A stretch of DNA of 64,000 nt from Mesorhizobium australicum WSM2073 (GTDB taxonomy: Bacteria > Pseudomonadota > Alphaproteobacteria > Rhizobiales > Rhizobiaceae): the NCBI RefSeq assembly GCF_000230995.2, contig NC_019973.1, positions 4,726,001 to 4,790,000 of the forward strand, read 5' to 3'. The notes beneath the pieces were generated by a model that did not search any database, had not been told where the DNA came from, and worked only from the letters and a program-made list of their open reading frames with translations. Every line of letters starts with the position of its first letter. The stretch's first letter is position 1. Below are positions 1 to 9,406 of the stretch, piece by piece. The position numbers were made by a program, and so were the translations under genes.

Positions 1-1023
1 GGCCGGCACCAGCAGCACGGCGGTGCGGGTCTCGTCGGCGGTGATCGCCAGCCGGATCTGGTAGGGCACGATGAACAGCAGGATAAAACCCATGATCAGG
101 GCGACGACCCAGAACATCGTGAGGCCGGGCCCGCTGGCAAGCACGAGCGAGGCGACAAGCGCGGCGAGGCCGATCGCCGCGATGGCAAGGCGATAGTCGA
201 TGCGCGCCTCGAACACGGTCGCCGTCATCGCGCCCAGCACCTGCGCCGCGAGGCTGGCCGAGACGATCAGCCCGACGGTGCGGCCGTCGATGCCGAATTG
301 GGCGCCAAGCGGCTCCAGAAAGGCCCATACGGCGCCGAAGAACATGAAGTAGCAGAAGACCGACAACAGCGCGGTGATCGAGGGAACCGTCAGCACATTG
401 GCGAGGTTTTCGTCCTTCGGCAGATCGGCATAATCGGCAGGGACAGCAAAGGCGACCACCAGCGACGCGACGCAGACGACGGCAAGAACGAGGAAGCCGC
501 CAGCCGACCCGGCGGCTGGAATGACATAGAGCGCCAGCACCAGGGCAAGTGCGCATTGCGCCAGGGTCTGCATGGTGACGAAATAGCCGCCGATGCGTTC
601 GGCGCGCCGCGAACGGGCAATCAGTTCGGTGGCGACCGCGACAAGGCCGCCTTCGGCAAGGCCGGCCAGCGCGCGGGCCGCCATCAGCGTGTGGGCGCCG
701 GCGGCATAGGCGGTCCACACATTGGCCAGCGCCAAGAGCAGCAGGAGGACGGCACTTTTCCAGCGCATGTTGTGGGCGGAAAGCAGCATCGCGACGATCG
801 CCGAACCAATCGCGATGGCGATCATCTCGGCGGTGGCGACCAACGCCAGTTCGTCGCCGCTGACATGGCCCTCGGTATAGAGGGCGCCGAGCAGGACGGG
901 CTGCAGACCGAGAATGAGCAGGCCGACCGACCCGATCCACAGGGCCGAGGCGAGCTGCCCGCCGCTGGGATTGCCGACCAGCCAGTCGCCTTCGCCCTGA
1001 AGATCAGCGCTTGTCGAAGCCAT
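1..1023 (-). CDS. MFS transporter (3' end outside window)
   Basis: Reading the minus strand from an ATG at 1023 gives an uninterrupted 341-codon frame running off the left edge, so the C-terminus is missing. The protein has repeated hydrophobic helices with the short basic loops of a major facilitator superfamily carrier, for example ARALAGLAEGGLVAVATEL and a loop rich in Arg (ARSRRAERIGG). It should sit in the inner membrane and export or import a small solute; the substrate cannot be told. It is divergent from the TetR gene at 1148, with a perfect palindrome between them, the usual arrangement for a regulator-controlled efflux pump. Family call is firm, function is inference. Confidence 0.85.
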   Translation of the reverse strand, partial: MASTSADLQGEGDWLVGNPSGGQLASALWIGSVGLLILGLQPVLLGALYTEGHVSGDELALVATAEMIAIAIGSAIVAMLLSAHNMRWKSAVLLLLLALANVWTAYAAGAHTLMAARALAGLAEGGLVAVATELIARSRRAERIGGYFVTMQTLAQCALALVLALYVIPAAGSAGGFLVLAVVCVASLVVAFAVPADYADLPKDENLANVLTVPSITALLSVFCYFMFFGAVWAFLEPLGAQFGIDGRTVGLIVSASLAAQVLGAMTATVFEARIDYRLAIAAIGLAALVASLVLASGPGLTMFWVVALIMGFILLFIVPYQIRLAITADETRTAVLLVPA

Positions 1024-1059
1024 AGGCGCCTCCCAACGTCCTTGCCGCACGGCAAAAAA

Positions 1060-1076
1060 GCTGACAGTCTGTCAGC
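1060..1076. promoter_or_regulatory. palindromic operator between MFS and TetR genes
   Basis: GCTGACAG-T-CTGTCAGC is a perfect inverted repeat with 8-bp arms around one central base. It lies 37 bp upstream of the MFS start and 72 bp upstream of the TetR start, so TetR binding here could control both genes. Assignment is inference from position and symmetry. Confidence 0.6.
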
Positions 1077-1147
1077 ATTCCAGAAACTGATACTTGATCA
1101 TATTTCTTGTCAACCGGAATTTGGGAACTCGTGCGAAAGATCGGTGC

Positions 1148-1774
1148 ATGACGCAAGCCAGTCGAACGATCACCGAGCCCAGGCGCAGGCCCAAGCAGGA
1201 GCGCAGCCGCGAGCGCATCGACGCCATCCTGTCGACCACCATGCGGCTGATCGGCGAGAAAGGCATCGACGCCGTCACCATGAAGGAGGTCGGCATGCTG
1301 GCGGGCGGGCCGATCGCCACCGTCTACCACTACTTCCCCAACAAGTCGGCGATCCTGGCGATGCTCTATGAGCGGTTCTCGGAGGTCAGCCGTGCCAGGT
1401 TGGCGGCGATCGTCGCCGATGTCCGCGAAGCCAAGGACGTCATCGCCGCGTCCGATCGGCTGCTTGACGACTACCTCAGCCGGGTCGCCGGCGATCCGGC
1501 CATCCAGGATCTGCAGAACGCCATCCAGGCCGACAAGGCGCTGAAGAATCTCGACATCGCCGAAACCCGGCATCAAGCCAAGATGTTCTGCGACCACGTC
1601 ATCGCCTTGCTCGAGCCGGAAAAGCACGAGCAGTTCGAACGCATGGTTCTGCTGATCTTCCAGCTCGCCGGCGGCGTTGTGCGCCTGGCGCTTGCGCAAG
1701 GCGAAGTGGAAAGCCGCCGGACCATCGAGGATTACCGATCGATCATCCACACCCAGTTGCGGCTGTTTCTTTAG
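1148..1774 (+). CDS. TetR/AcrR family transcriptional regulator
   Basis: 208-residue protein from ATG 1148. The frame stays open 54 bp further upstream, but that extension has no family resemblance. The N-terminal helix-turn-helix covers about residues 15-65 (RERIDAILSTTMRLIGEKG, then TVYHYFPNKSAIL, the classic TetR recognition-helix end). The C-terminal two thirds is a helical ligand and dimer domain with no recognisable ligand signature. The divergent MFS transporter and the palindrome at 1060-1076 suggest a local repressor of an efflux pump that responds to the pump's substrate. Confidence 0.88.
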   Translation: MTQASRTITEPRRRPKQERSRERIDAILSTTMRLIGEKGIDAVTMKEVGMLAGGPIATVYHYFPNKSAILAMLYERFSEVSRARLAAIVADVREAKDVIAASDRLLDDYLSRVAGDPAIQDLQNAIQADKALKNLDIAETRHQAKMFCDHVIALLEPEKHEQFERMVLLIFQLAGGVVRLALAQGEVESRRTIEDYRSIIHTQLRLFL

Positions 1775-1792
1775 CGACCGGCAACCGGGGGC

Positions 1793-2644
1793 CTATCTCG
1801 CCCGGCGGATGAGGCCTTCGAAACCATCGGCCAGGTCGGAAGCGCCGGCCGCGAACATCTTCACCAGGTTCTGCGGGCGGCCGGGCGTCTTGTTGGCATC
1901 GAGGAGAACAGCCCTGCCCTCATGCATGACGAAATCGAATTTCCCATAGTCGAAGCCGAGTTCACGCCGCCGTTCGCGCAGTTCGTCGGGAACAGCGGCG
2001 GGCTCGCGCCGGATCGTTTCCGATGCCTTGACCAGGCTGTTTGGCGAGACGTAGCGGGTGCAGCGCTCGCGCTCTCCGCAAAACACCCAGAAGCGCACCG
2101 CAAAGCCGTCAGGTTCTTTTTCCGGGATGAACTTTTCCACGACCAGATCATCACGATCGAGGACGCCATCGGGAACGTCGTCCCGGGATTGGTAGACCTC
2201 GTAGGACGGCATGGCTGGCACGTGCGCAAAGGGAGCCGGTTGGCCGGCACGCCTCGACCGCCGATTGAGCCGTGTCTCCGGAATGCCCTGGTTGTTGAGA
2301 TTGCTTTTGACGATGACCGGGCCCAGCCAGCCGTCGCCCTCGGCCAGAAGCGCTCCGCTTACCCGCCGTTTCGATATGTCGGCGGCCCCGACATTGAGGC
2401 ATAAGGGAAAACGCCGCGCATGTTCGAGATAATCCGCCGGCGTCATTGTCGCATCGACGTGCAGAACCGCGACATCGGCGCTGAATTGTCCGGAGAGGCC
2501 AGGCTGAATCCGGACCGAATGGCCCCGCCTCTTCAGGTCCTCGAGAATATCGAAAAGCATGTAACGGCTATTCCGGCGCAGCAGAAGGCCGCGGCGACCC
2601 AGGAACCGGTCATGCTCATGCGTTATGACAATGATGCGCGCCAC
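1793..2644 (-). CDS. ATP-grasp-like protein
   Basis: 283 residues from a GTG start with AAGGGG seven bases upstream. Features of the ATP-grasp fold are visible: GPVIVKSNLNNQGIPE (nucleotide-binding strand and lysine), DDLVVEKFIPE near the middle, and a C-terminal FDFVMHEGRAVLLDANKTPG block in which the acidic and Asn residues would hold Mg-ATP. The family makes carboxylate-amine or -thiol bonds; the substrate is unknown. The N-terminal ~90 residues look like a Rossmann-type pre-ATP-grasp domain. It is divergent from the methyltransferase at 2732 with only 87 bp between, so the two may act on the same product. Fold confident, reaction unknown. Confidence 0.7.
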   Translation of the reverse strand: MARIIVITHEHDRFLGRRGLLLRRNSRYMLFDILEDLKRRGHSVRIQPGLSGQFSADVAVLHVDATMTPADYLEHARRFPLCLNVGAADISKRRVSGALLAEGDGWLGPVIVKSNLNNQGIPETRLNRRSRRAGQPAPFAHVPAMPSYEVYQSRDDVPDGVLDRDDLVVEKFIPEKEPDGFAVRFWVFCGERERCTRYVSPNSLVKASETIRREPAAVPDELRERRRELGFDYGKFDFVMHEGRAVLLDANKTPGRPQNLVKMFAAGASDLADGFEGLIRRAR

Positions 2645-2731
2645 CAGCTAACCCCTTGGCTTCCATCCCCACTTCCATTAAGCGGCTCTAATCAATCAAT
2701 GCCAGACTTTCCTGGGCTCCAACGGGTCTGC

Positions 2732-3529
2732 ATGACGAATCATTGGGACAGTTATCATCGGCACTGGAAGCTCCTGGACGCCCCGCTCCGGCCGACGCCG
2801 GAAACCGTCGGCATAGTCGAGCGCGAACTCGATCTCGGAAATGCCGATGTCCTTCTGCTTGGGGTGACACCTGAATTGGCGGTTCTAGGCAGATCGATGT
2901 TGGCGATCGATCAATCGGCTGCCATGATTTCCGGCGTATGGGCCGGCGACAACACCTCGCGAAGGGCGATGGCCGGCAACTGGCTTGACCTCCCGGTCGA
3001 GCGGGAATGTTTCGACGCGGTCATCGGCGACGGCTGCCTGTCGGCGGTCGATACCAAGGCCGCGCGCGGTTCGCTGTTCGGTGAAATCGCAAGGGTGCTA
3101 AAGCCTGGCCGGCGTGCGGCGATCCGCGTGTTCGCTCGGCCGGAAACCGCGGATGACCTGCGCGGCATCGAAGCTCTGGTCCTGGCCGGCGGAATCGAGA
3201 ATTTCCACGCGCTCAAATGGCGGATCGCCATGGCGTGCACGACTGGCGACTGCGACAGCAGCGTCGATGTTCAAGCGATCCGCGCGGCATTCGACAAGCT
3301 GTTTCCGGATCGGGAGGCCCTTGCCGCGCGCACCGGATGGAGCATGGCATCCATCAACACGATCGACGTCTATGCGGGCTCCGAAACGAGGTACAGCTTC
3401 GCGACGCTGGCCATGCTGGAGGATGAGGCGCGAGATTGGTTCGACCAGGTGCGCGTCGTGCCAAGCGGCAGCTATCCCCTGGCGGAACGTTGCCCGCTCC
3501 TGGTGCTCGGTTCGGCCAAGCTTCGATAA
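2732..3529 (+). CDS. class I SAM-dependent methyltransferase
   Basis: 265 residues from ATG 2732; another in-frame ATG lies at 2699 and neither has a strong ribosome-binding site. The SAM-binding motif I is degenerate (ADVLLLGVTPEL), followed by AIDQSAAMI as the acidic-ribose loop, then FDAVIGDGCLSAV and RVLKPGRRAAIRVF, typical motif II/III positions. The C-terminal half (about 150-265) is variable and may bind substrate. Possible partner of the divergent ATP-grasp gene. Substrate unknown. Convergence or coupling with groES is not expected, since the sigma-32-type promoter follows its stop codon. Confidence 0.75.
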   Translation: MTNHWDSYHRHWKLLDAPLRPTPETVGIVERELDLGNADVLLLGVTPELAVLGRSMLAIDQSAAMISGVWAGDNTSRRAMAGNWLDLPVERECFDAVIGDGCLSAVDTKAARGSLFGEIARVLKPGRRAAIRVFARPETADDLRGIEALVLAGGIENFHALKWRIAMACTTGDCDSSVDVQAIRAAFDKLFPDREALAARTGWSMASINTIDVYAGSETRYSFATLAMLEDEARDWFDQVRVVPSGSYPLAERCPLLVLGSAKLR

Positions 3530-3565
3530 GTTCATCGCCATCGTACGAAGAGGCGCTCCGCGCGC

Positions 3566-3594
3566 CTTGACTCTGGCAGGTCGGCGGCCTATTT
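3566..3594 (+). promoter_or_regulatory. sigma-32 (RpoH) type heat-shock promoter of groESL
   Basis: CTTG at 3566-3569 and CCTATTT at 3588-3594, spaced by 18 bp, match the alphaproteobacterial heat-shock promoter consensus CTTG-N17/18-CYTATNT. It lies just upstream of the CIRCE element, so groESL appears under both RpoH activation and HrcA repression. Confidence 0.75.
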
Positions 3595-3604
3595 CAGCGC
3601 CACG

Positions 3605-3631
3605 TTAGCACTCGCCCTTGGTGAGTGCTAA
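3605..3631. promoter_or_regulatory. CIRCE element (HrcA operator)
   Basis: TTAGCACTC at 3605-3613, nine bases, then GAGTGCTAA at 3623-3631: an exact match to the CIRCE consensus. HrcA binding here represses groESL at normal temperature, and in the transcript it lies in the 5' leader, 63 bp before the groES start. Confidence 0.97.
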
Positions 3632-3694
3632 CTATGTGTCCGGCGCCGCCGGACGGAGGAACTGTTTCTCACCGTTCTCATCGAGGAAGAAAAA

Positions 3695-3991
3695 ATGGCA
3701 AAGTCGAAGTTCCGCCCGCTTCATGACCGCGTGGTCGTTCGCCGGGTCGAATCCGAATCCAAGACCGCCGGCGGGATCATCATCCCGGATACGGCGAAGG
3801 AAAAGCCGCAGGAAGGCGAGATCATCGCCGTCGGCTCCGGCGCTCGTGACGAAGCTGGCAAGCTGGTCCCGCTGGACGTCAAGGCCGGCGACCGCATCCT
3901 GTTCGGCAAGTGGTCGGGCACCGAAGTCAAGCTCAATGGTGAAGACCTTCTGATCATGAAGGAATCCGACATCATGGGCATCATCGGCTGA
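3695..3991 (+). CDS. groES: co-chaperonin GroES
   Basis: 98 residues, the normal GroES length. It begins [19 protein letters not shown] and contains the mobile loop [16 protein letters not shown] that docks on GroEL, plus the conserved [16 protein letters not shown] and [15 protein letters not shown] end. Seven copies form the lid of the cytoplasmic GroEL folding chamber. First gene of the CIRCE/RpoH-controlled operon; groEL follows after 65 bp. GAGGAAG eight bases upstream acts as ribosome-binding site. Rhizobia usually carry several groESL copies; this one is CIRCE-regulated. Confidence 0.98.
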   Translation: MAKSKFRPLHDRVVVRRVESESKTAGGIIIPDTAKEKPQEGEIIAVGSGARDEAGKLVPLDVKAGDRILFGKWSGTEVKLNGEDLLIMKESDIMGIIG

Positions 3992-4053
3992 TTATCGGCC
4001 TCACCCTCAACTTGAATTTTTCGGGCTCTATCCGAGCCCCTGCCAGGAGCTAA

Positions 4054-5866
<1,813 letters not shown>

Positions 5867-5897
5867 TCCACGCTTCCATCTGCATTCAGCTACCGAA

Positions 5898-5929
5898 GGG
5901 CGGCCCTCGAGGTCGCCCTTTTCTTTTCC
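5898..5929 (+). terminator. rho-independent terminator of groESL
   Basis: GGGCGGCC-CTCGA-GGTCGCCC stem with one G-T pair, followed by TTTTCTTTT. First classical intrinsic terminator after groEL, lying past the tandem repeats. Confidence 0.8.
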
Positions 5930-5971
5930 TCTTGAGGCTGGTGCTCCACCGCAGTCAGTTGGGACTAGCGG

Positions 5972-6583
5972 TCAGACAGCGGTAGTCTCCGCCCGCTGTG
6001 CCACCTTGCCGGCGAGCACGGCCTGCTCGATAAGGATGGCCACCTCATCGGCCACTGCGTTGAGCGATGAGCGGTCGCGGGTGGCGCGGGCAATCACCAT
6101 CAAGCCCTCCAGCGAAGACTCGGCCAGCAACGCCAGCGCCTGCGCGCGACGCTCGGGCACTCCTGCCCTGACGAAAGCCTCACGCAGCAAGCCGATCCAC
6201 TGTTCGAAGGCCGAGCTGCACAGTTCGACAAGGTCGGGCACATCGCCTGGCGAGTCCAGCACGACCGGCGCGACCGGGCAGCCGAGTGAGAACTCATTGT
6301 CTTCCAGCATGCGTCCCACCGACTGATAGATGTGATGGACGGCGACGGCAGGGTCGCGTTCGGCGGCCAAAGCCTCGCCCAGACGCTCGGTTACCTCGGC
6401 GACGCTGGCGCGCGTCACCTCGACCACCAGTTGGTCCTTGCCGCCTGGGAAGTGGAAATAGAGCGAGCCGCGGGGTGCGCCGCTGGCGCTCAAAATGTCG
6501 TTGAGCGACGTGCCGTGATAGCCGCGCCGCCGCAATAGCAGTGCCGTCGCCTCGATCATCCGCGTGCGTGTGTCCGTCGCCAT
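5972..6583 (-). CDS. TetR family regulator (LmrA/YxaF type)
   Basis: 203 residues. N-terminal TetR helix-turn-helix at about residues 7-52 (RMIEATALLLRRRGYHGTS, then GAPRGSLYFHFPGGKDQLV). The C-terminal domain with the SLGCPVAPVVLDSP and LLAESSLEGLMVIAR stretches is that of the LmrA/YxaF-like subgroup. Its start faces the OsmC-SnoaL genes at 6784-7622, and the 200-bp gap carries direct and inverted repeats (6621-6673), so it probably represses that pair and itself. Ligand unknown; oxidative or electrophile stress is a guess from the OsmC neighbour. Confidence 0.88.
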   Translation of the reverse strand: MATDTRTRMIEATALLLRRRGYHGTSLNDILSASGAPRGSLYFHFPGGKDQLVVEVTRASVAEVTERLGEALAAERDPAVAVHHIYQSVGRMLEDNEFSLGCPVAPVVLDSPGDVPDLVELCSSAFEQWIGLLREAFVRAGVPERRAQALALLAESSLEGLMVIARATRDRSSLNAVADEVAILIEQAVLAGKVAQRAETTAV

Positions 6584-6620
6584 GTCAACCTCTGTCAGGA
6601 GTGCGCACTATAAGGCTTGC

Positions 6621-6673
6621 CCGAAATATGACAATCGGTCTACATAATATGTAAATCGGTCTACATATTTCGG
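6621..6673. promoter_or_regulatory. composite operator upstream of osmC-type gene
   Basis: Two direct copies of AATCGGTCTACATA begin at 6633 and 6654, 21 bp apart (two helical turns). They are flanked by an outer inverted repeat CCGAAATATG (6621-6630) and CATATTTCGG (6664-6673). The site starts 38 bp upstream of the TetR start codon and ends 110 bp before osmC. Likely binding site of the adjacent TetR protein. Confidence 0.6.
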
Positions 6674-6783
6674 AGGCAGAGATGGATAAGTATCGGCGGA
6701 AAGGGCAAAACGGCGGCCTGGCTCGTGATGCATGAGGAAGCGGTCGCGGAGCCTTCATTTCATCAAGCAGAGGAGAGACAGCA

Positions 6784-7218
6784 ATGACAATTCGCGAAGC
6801 ATCGGCCGAATGGCACGGCCCGCTCAAGGAAGGTTCCGGACGGCTCAGGCTGGGCAGCGGCGTGTTCGAGGGCGCCTACTCGTTCCCGTCCCGCTTCGAA
6901 AACGGCCCCGGCACCAATCCGGAGGAACTGATCGCGGCCGCCCATGCCGGCTGCTTCTCGATGGCGCTCACCGCCGTCCTCGGCAGTGAAGGTCATGTCG
7001 CAAGCGACATCCACACGACCGCCAAGGTGCATCTGGGCGCCACCGCGGCCGGGCCGACGATTACCCGCATTGAATTGGAGACGGAGGCGAACGTCCCCAG
7101 GCTCCCCGCCGCCGACTTCGAGCGGCTGGCGCAGTCGGCCAAGGCGGGATGCCTCGTCTCGCGGGCGCTGGCCGGCGTCGCCATGATCACGCTGAAAGCG
7201 AACCTCATAGGTCACTGA
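6784..7218 (+). CDS. OsmC family peroxiredoxin-like protein
   Basis: 144 residues, normal length for OsmC. The two redox cysteines are present in their expected contexts: AAHAGCFSMAL (Cys about 59) and AKAGCLVSRALAG (Cys about 124). These proteins reduce organic hydroperoxides in the cytoplasm with a lipoyl- or thiol-dependent reductant. SD GAGAGA precedes ATG 6784. Followed after 17 bp by a SnoaL-like gene, probably one transcript, and divergent from a TetR regulator with a repeat-rich operator between. Confidence 0.93.
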   Translation: MTIREASAEWHGPLKEGSGRLRLGSGVFEGAYSFPSRFENGPGTNPEELIAAAHAGCFSMALTAVLGSEGHVASDIHTTAKVHLGATAAGPTITRIELETEANVPRLPAADFERLAQSAKAGCLVSRALAGVAMITLKANLIGH

Positions 7219-7235
7219 ACGGAAGGAGAAATCGC

Positions 7236-7622
7236 TTGACCCAGGAATTGATCATCGACATCAACACGGCCAACCGCTCCGGCGAAACGGCTGAAATCAT
7301 GCGGCGCTACAACGATGTGTTCCAGCGTCACGATCCCTCGGCTCTCGACGATCTGGTGGCGCAGGACTGCGTGATCGAGAACACCACGCCGGCGCCGGAC
7401 GGCGCGCGCCGCGCCGGCAAGGCGGCCTGCGTCGAGCTGTGGTCGGCGATCGCTACGGCACCCGGGACGCGCTTCGACCTCGAAGAGACTTTCGTGGCCG
7501 GCGACCGCGCCACGATCCGCTGGCGCTATTGGATGGCCGACGGCAATTCGCTGCGCGGCGTCAACCTGATGCGCGTCGCGGACGGGCGGATCGTCGAGGC
7601 GATGGGTTATGTCAAGGGCTAG
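7236..7622 (+). CDS. SnoaL-like/NTF2-fold protein
   Basis: 128 residues from a TTG start that has GGAAGGAG seven bases upstream; a longer in-frame start lies inside osmC and is unlikely. The protein has the pattern of the nuclear-transport-factor-2 fold: MRRYNDVFQRHDPSALDDLVAQDCVIENTTP, then a Trp-rich middle (RWRYWMADG) and GVNLMRVADGRIVEAMGYV at the end. Such proteins bind small hydrophobic ligands or act as isomerases and hydrolases; no catalytic residue set can be assigned. Likely co-transcribed with osmC. Confidence 0.8.
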   Translation: MTQELIIDINTANRSGETAEIMRRYNDVFQRHDPSALDDLVAQDCVIENTTPAPDGARRAGKAACVELWSAIATAPGTRFDLEETFVAGDRATIRWRYWMADGNSLRGVNLMRVADGRIVEAMGYVKG

Positions 7623-7636
7623 ACTAAGCGCCTCGA

Positions 7637-8248
7637 TCACCTATCCGCCAGCGCCAGCTTGGCGCCGAGCATGACGAAGGCGCCGGCAAAAGTCCGGCGC
7701 ATCCAGGTCAGCACCATTGGCCGCGACACGACATGGCTGCGGATCGACGCCGCGAAGATGCCGTAGCCGACAAAAACCACGAAGGTCAAAAACATGAAGA
7801 CCGAGCTGAGCTCCAGCATCTTCGACAGTGCGTTGGGTTCGGTGGTGCTGACGAATTGCGGCAGGAAGGCGAAGAAGAAGATCGACAGTTTCGGATTGAG
7901 CACGTTGACGAGGATGCCGGTGGCGATCACCTTGCCGGCCGAGCGCGGCGCGACATTGTCCTCGACGCTCAGGCCGCCTTTTTCCTTCAGTGTGTTCCAA
8001 GCCATGTAGAGCAGATAGGCGACGCCCAGATATTTCAGCGTCTCGAAGGCGACAGCACTGGTGTGCAGCAGCGCCGCCAGGCCGGTGATCGCGGCCGCCA
8101 TATGCGGGATGATGCCGAGCGTGCAGCCAAAGGCGGCAATGATCGAGGCCCGCGCACCACGCGAAAGTCCGGCGCTTAGCGTATAGAGTACGCCGGTGCC
8201 CGGCGAAGCCACGACGATCAGCGACGTCAACAGAAATTCGATGCTCAC
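7637..8248 (-). CDS. LysE/RhtB family amino-acid exporter
   Basis: 203 residues from GTG 8248, chosen because GGAGGAA stands six bases upstream; an upstream extension of the frame has no homology features. The sequence starts IEFLLTSLIVVASPGTGVLYTLSAGL, the LysE/RhtB signature with the conserved PGP-like loop, and continues with five to six hydrophobic helices including GILVNVLNPK, another conserved motif. It should export an amino acid or derivative across the inner membrane. Convergent with the SnoaL-like gene. Confidence 0.9.
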   Translation of the reverse strand: MSIEFLLTSLIVVASPGTGVLYTLSAGLSRGARASIIAAFGCTLGIIPHMAAAITGLAALLHTSAVAFETLKYLGVAYLLYMAWNTLKEKGGLSVEDNVAPRSAGKVIATGILVNVLNPKLSIFFFAFLPQFVSTTEPNALSKMLELSSVFMFLTFVVFVGYGIFAASIRSHVVSRPMVLTWMRRTFAGAFVMLGAKLALADR

Positions 8249-8320
8249 GATGATTTCCTCCGGCGCCCTACCCTGACGCAGCCTAGCCAGCAAGCGGGGT
8301 GCGCACAAGCGACAGTCATT

Positions 8321-8420
8321 ACAGCATGTCGCGGCGATAGGATTCGCCGACCCGCTGTAAGCTTCTGATTTTATGCTTGTCGTCGTCCCGGAACCGAGGA
8401 CGCTTCCGGGCGACATGCAT
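8321..8420 (+). repeat. dispersed intergenic repeat, copy 1 (RIME-like)
   Basis: About 100 bp closely similar, and in the same orientation, to 18241-18342. Shared blocks include AGGATTCGCC, AAGCTTCTG, TTTTATGC, GTCCCGGA and GGGCGACATGCATT. The right part is an imperfect palindrome ending in GGGCGACATGCA. It resembles in kind the Rhizobium-specific intergenic mosaic elements; identity with RIME is inference. Confidence 0.7.
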
Positions 8421-8441
8421 TCGCCGCCAGCAAAGCCGCCG

Positions 8442-8729
8442 CTAAGAGGTGGAAAATCCGAGCGCCCGGCGCGCCATCAGGCACTCGTCGTCGCCAGGCA
8501 TGCAGGCGCGGCAGACATCCGGGCGCAGGTCATAGATGGTGCAGGCGGTCGACTTGCCGACCTCGCCAGACAGGGCCGAACAGCGCACGCCGTCACAGCG
8601 CATGCCCGACAGGTCTGCCGCCACGTATTTTTCCGGGATGCGGTCGAGCTGCGCATCGTCCTCTGTCGAAAAGCGCGGCCACTCGGCTGAATAGGAACAG
8701 CACGCGCCGCAGCTCTGGCAATCGAACAT
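8442..8729 (-). CDS. YkgJ family cysteine cluster protein
   Basis: 95 residues starting MFDCQSCGACC, the usual start of this family; a longer upstream frame is not supported. Eight or more cysteines are arranged as CxxCxxCC near the start, then CDGVRCSAL, CTIYDLRPDVCRACMPGDDEC. The family (PF03692) is thought to bind a zinc or iron-sulfur centre; its molecular role is not established. It lies alone, 100 bp downstream of the small-protein operon at 8830-9633. Confidence 0.88.
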   Translation of the reverse strand: MFDCQSCGACCSYSAEWPRFSTEDDAQLDRIPEKYVAADLSGMRCDGVRCSALSGEVGKSTACTIYDLRPDVCRACMPGDDECLMARRALGFSTS

Positions 8730-8829
8730 AGGAGCGATGCCTGGTTGTGCCGACGGCAGGCTGGTCGTGGCTGCCTGGGCAAACGGCCCCGGCGCGGCGA
8801 GATTGCGATCGGCGTCCCGCGGCAAGGCG

Positions 8830-8997
8830 CTACTTCTTCTTGCCGGTCTTGCCCTTCGGTGCGTCCGCTGGCGACTTGAACAGATCGGTCGCTGCCTGGT
8901 CGGCGGCGGCGGCCTTCGGCGCGGCAACCGGCTTGGCCGGCTTTGCGGCGGGAGCCGGCGCTGCCGGCTGATCCTTGGCGGAGAATTTTATGGCCAT
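8830..8997 (-). CDS. small Ala/Lys/Pro-rich protein (55 aa)
   Basis: A 55-residue reading frame from ATG 8997 to TAG at 8830. It begins MAIKFSAKDQPAAPAPAAKP and ends KGKTGKKK; the middle holds AADQAATDLFKSP. The low-complexity Ala-Pro-Lys make-up and basic tail suggest a disordered, perhaps nucleic-acid-associated, cytoplasmic protein. It lies one base beyond the stop of the 135-residue gene upstream and so is last in a three-gene operon (9633 to 8830). No function is known to me. Confidence 0.65.
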   Translation of the reverse strand: MAIKFSAKDQPAAPAPAAKPAKPVAAPKAAAADQAATDLFKSPADAPKGKTGKKK

Positions 8998-8998
8998 T

Positions 8999-9406
8999 TC
9001 AATCCTCGTCGGCGAAACGCGATGATGGTGCGCGCGGATTGCGCAAGCGGCCGATCAACGCGGAAACCGCCGTGATGTTCATTTCCTCGGGCGACCAGTT
9101 CCTGGCTTCCGCGATGTGGTGCGCGGCCAGCTCACGATGCGTGCTGCCGCTATACGCGGCATCCTGATAGGTGACACGCTCATGGGTCTTGGCGTCTTCG
9201 CGGACATACTCGATGAGGTAGTTCGGGCACTCGGCCCGGCCGCGCACGCCGACGCGCACCTGGGCATCGCCATGGGCGCGCTTGCAGCGTTCGAGCTTTT
9301 CCAGCACGCGCCGGACATATTCGACCGGCCTGTCCAGGGTCTCGACCATGTCGGCGATGGTCGCATCGGCCGCGATTGGCGTTTGCGGTACGCGCTTGGT
9401 GGCCAT
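8999..9406 (-). CDS. conserved hypothetical protein (135 aa)
   Basis: 135 residues, ATG 9406 overlapping the stop of the preceding gene as ATGA, so translation is probably coupled. The protein starts MATKRVPQTPIAADATIADMVETLDRP and contains CKRAHGDAQVRVGVRGRAECPNYLIEYVRED, a compact alpha-beta block with two cysteines. The remainder is helical (HRELAAHHIAEARNWSPEEM). No catalytic motif is recognised. Second gene of a tight three-gene operon of small proteins. Confidence 0.7.
   Translation of the reverse strand: MATKRVPQTPIAADATIADMVETLDRPVEYVRRVLEKLERCKRAHGDAQVRVGVRGRAECPNYLIEYVREDAKTHERVTYQDAAYSGSTHRELAAHHIAEARNWSPEEMNITAVSALIGRLRNPRAPSSRFADED

Noticed and set aside
298..1371. 357-codon plus-strand frame over the MFS and TetR start region
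   Set aside because: Opposes the MFS coding sequence, and its product is Gln/Arg/Asp-rich with no domain. The TetR frame differs.
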